NCBI RefSeq assembly: GCF_001282685.1
Contig: NZ_LN875035.1
Location: forward strand, 3,290,411 to 3,354,410
Length of the DNA: 64,000 bases
DNA from: Niameybacter massiliensis
GTDB lineage: Bacteria > Bacillota > Clostridia > Lachnospirales > Cellulosilyticaceae
Direction of reading: 5' to 3'
Shown: one piece after another, positions 62,923 to 64,000 of the stretch
Numbering within the stretch: position 1 is the stretch's first letter
Layout of the letters: each line of letters opens with the position of its first letter
Program-made: the position numbers and the translations under genes
The notes under the pieces: model-generated
Databases searched by the model: none
What the model was told of the DNA's origin: nothing
The model's input: the letters and a program-made list of their open reading frames with translations, nothing else

Positions 62923-64000
62923 TTATACTTCTTTTCCTGCTACATATTTACCAACAATATTTCTATCATCTGCTAGATACATCATTCTTTCCACTCGTTC
63001 TTTAATACTTAATTGTAACGGTGTTTCTAAATTCTCATCATCTAGTATGACTGCATCAAATTCATAACCTGCCTCAAAACTTCCTACTTTTCCGAAGAAA
63101 CTTCCACCACCTTTAGTTGCTAGGTAGAAGGCCTCTTCAAAAGTTAATGGTGCTAGGCTATTGTCTACTAAGCGCCATCTCATTTTAGACATAACAATGG
63201 CATCTTGCATAGCATAGAAAATAGAAAGCTTACTTCCTGCTGCTACATCACTTCCTAGCCCAATAGGAATATGATACTCCATATACTTACGAATTGGCGC
63301 AATGCCTGATGCAAGATTGGCATTTGACTCAGGACAATGTGCAACATACACTTGATTCTCTTTTAAAAGCTTCATTTCTTCTTCTGAACAATAAACACAG
63401 TGTGCCATAACAGTCTTACACTCTTTATCTATTAATCCATATTGATGATATACATCTGCATAACAACTACTTTGTGGAAATAGTTCTTGTACTAATTGGA
63501 TTTCACCCATATTCTCTGATAGGTGAGATTGCACTGGTAGCTGATATTTTTCTTGTACATCATGTAGTTTTTCTAATAGCTCTCCCGAGCAAGATGGTAC
63601 AAATCTTGGTGTAATCATTGGCTTCGTATTTTTGAATTTACTTTGAACTGTATCGATCCATTTCTCTGTTGCAATAACAGATTCTGCTGCACTACTCTCG
63701 CATAAATAATCTGGTGCATTTTGGTCCATATTGACTTTACCAACGTACGTAATAAGCCCTGTAGCTTCTAGCTGTTCCATTAATATTTCTGTACTATGTG
63801 GATGGATTGTTCCAAAGATACATGCACGCGTTGTTGTTGTTTGCTTTAAGTCGGAAGCAAATTTTTGATAAGCTTGTCGTGCATAGCCTTCATCTTCATA
63901 TTTTGCTTCTTCAGGGAAGGTATAAGCATTTAGCCAATCTAAAAGCTCCTTATCCATCCCTAATCCTCTAAATGTATATTGTGGTGCATGAGTATGAAGA
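62923..64000 (-). CDS. guaD: Guanine deaminase, N-terminus cut by window edge
   Basis: Hydrolyses guanine to xanthine, feeding purine salvage or breakdown. The frame continues past an internal ATG at 63957 to the edge, reading LHTHAPQYTFRGLG, whose H-x-H is the first zinc site of the amidohydrolase fold and precedes the typical GMDKELLDWL. So the true start is outside. Further signatures: QSHLSENMGEI (zinc His), VMAHCVYCSEEE and GLGSDVAAGSKLSI. The visible 359 residues cover most of the enzyme. Confidence 0.92.
   Translation of the reverse strand, partial: LHTHAPQYTFRGLGMDKELLDWLNAYTFPEEAKYEDEGYARQAYQKFASDLKQTTTTRACIFGTIHPHSTEILMEQLEATGLITYVGKVNMDQNAPDYLCESSAAESVIATEKWIDTVQSKFKNTKPMITPRFVPSCSGELLEKLHDVQEKYQLPVQSHLSENMGEIQLVQELFPQSSCYADVYHQYGLIDKECKTVMAHCVYCSEEEMKLLKENQVYVAHCPESNANLASGIAPIRKYMEYHIPIGLGSDVAAGSKLSIFYAMQDAIVMSKMRWRLVDNSLAPLTFEEAFYLATKGGGSFFGKVGSFEAGYEFDAVILDDENLETPLQLSIKERVERMMYLADDRNIVGKYVAGKEV

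Overview
The window looks like the chromosome of a low-GC, spore-forming, Gram-positive anaerobe of the Clostridia. A Cellulosilyticum-like or other Lachnospirales bacterium is my best guess, not proven. The reasons are AT-rich DNA, strong AGGAGG-type ribosome sites, T-box and ZTP riboswitches, a PPi-type phosphofructokinase, a SpoIID-family protein, a NEAT surface protein, a DUF4179 anti-sigma protein and CdaR/GntP/GlxK glycerate genes. Most of the window is housekeeping.

Layout. 1-3.0 kb: a truncated NEAT protein divergent from a Crp/Fnr-DUF454-NosP-like operon, with a Fur-like box between them. 3.1-7.2 kb: asnB, a phosphotransferase, a small membrane protein and a GNAT enzyme. 7.2-10.9 kb: a decayed mobile-element island with Rpn-like and integrase remnants, a tRNA-Arg(CCT) 3' fragment, a Mef-like efflux gene behind a classical attenuator, and a gene-free transcription unit of about 500 nt that looks like a large structured RNA. 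11-15.7 kb: T-box-pheS, an unusual structured spacer of about 500 bp, pheT, and a hemerythrin-like protein. 15.8-20.6 kb: PPi-PFK, an ABC-2 exporter, and sdpR-sdpI. 20.8-24.2 kb: the aroF-tyrA-aroA operon; aroC is alone at 42.6 kb. 24.3-32.6 kb: a secreted protein, an SGNH-like protein, putP, a PemK-like protein, purH under a ZTP riboswitch, a purine permease with PurBox-like sites, and an FMN-binding-like protein. 32.9-37.0 kb: pstSCAB-phoU with a Pho box.

38.4-39.9 kb holds four copies of a small-RNA-like unit. Each has a C-rich hairpin and its own terminator on the minus strand, and they surround a cold-shock gene. This is the strongest candidate here for an undescribed system. 40-54.6 kb: a CPBP protease, yajC-tgt, a K+ channel, a YdjM-like protein, a secreted CAP protein, a Cof phosphatase, a papain-like hydrolase, uppP, a thioesterase/SDR pair, queA and a SpoIID-like protein. 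54.6-64 kb: a clostripain-like pseudoenzyme, the GntP-GlxK-CdaR glycerate module, a 38-residue protein, a creatininase-family enzyme, an ECF sigma/anti-sigma pair, and guanine deaminase cut by the right edge.

The purine genes (purH, permease, guaD), the aromatic genes and phosphate uptake each show a recognisable regulatory element. Several intergenic terminators have unusually long perfect stems. All calls come from reading the sequence; no database search was run.
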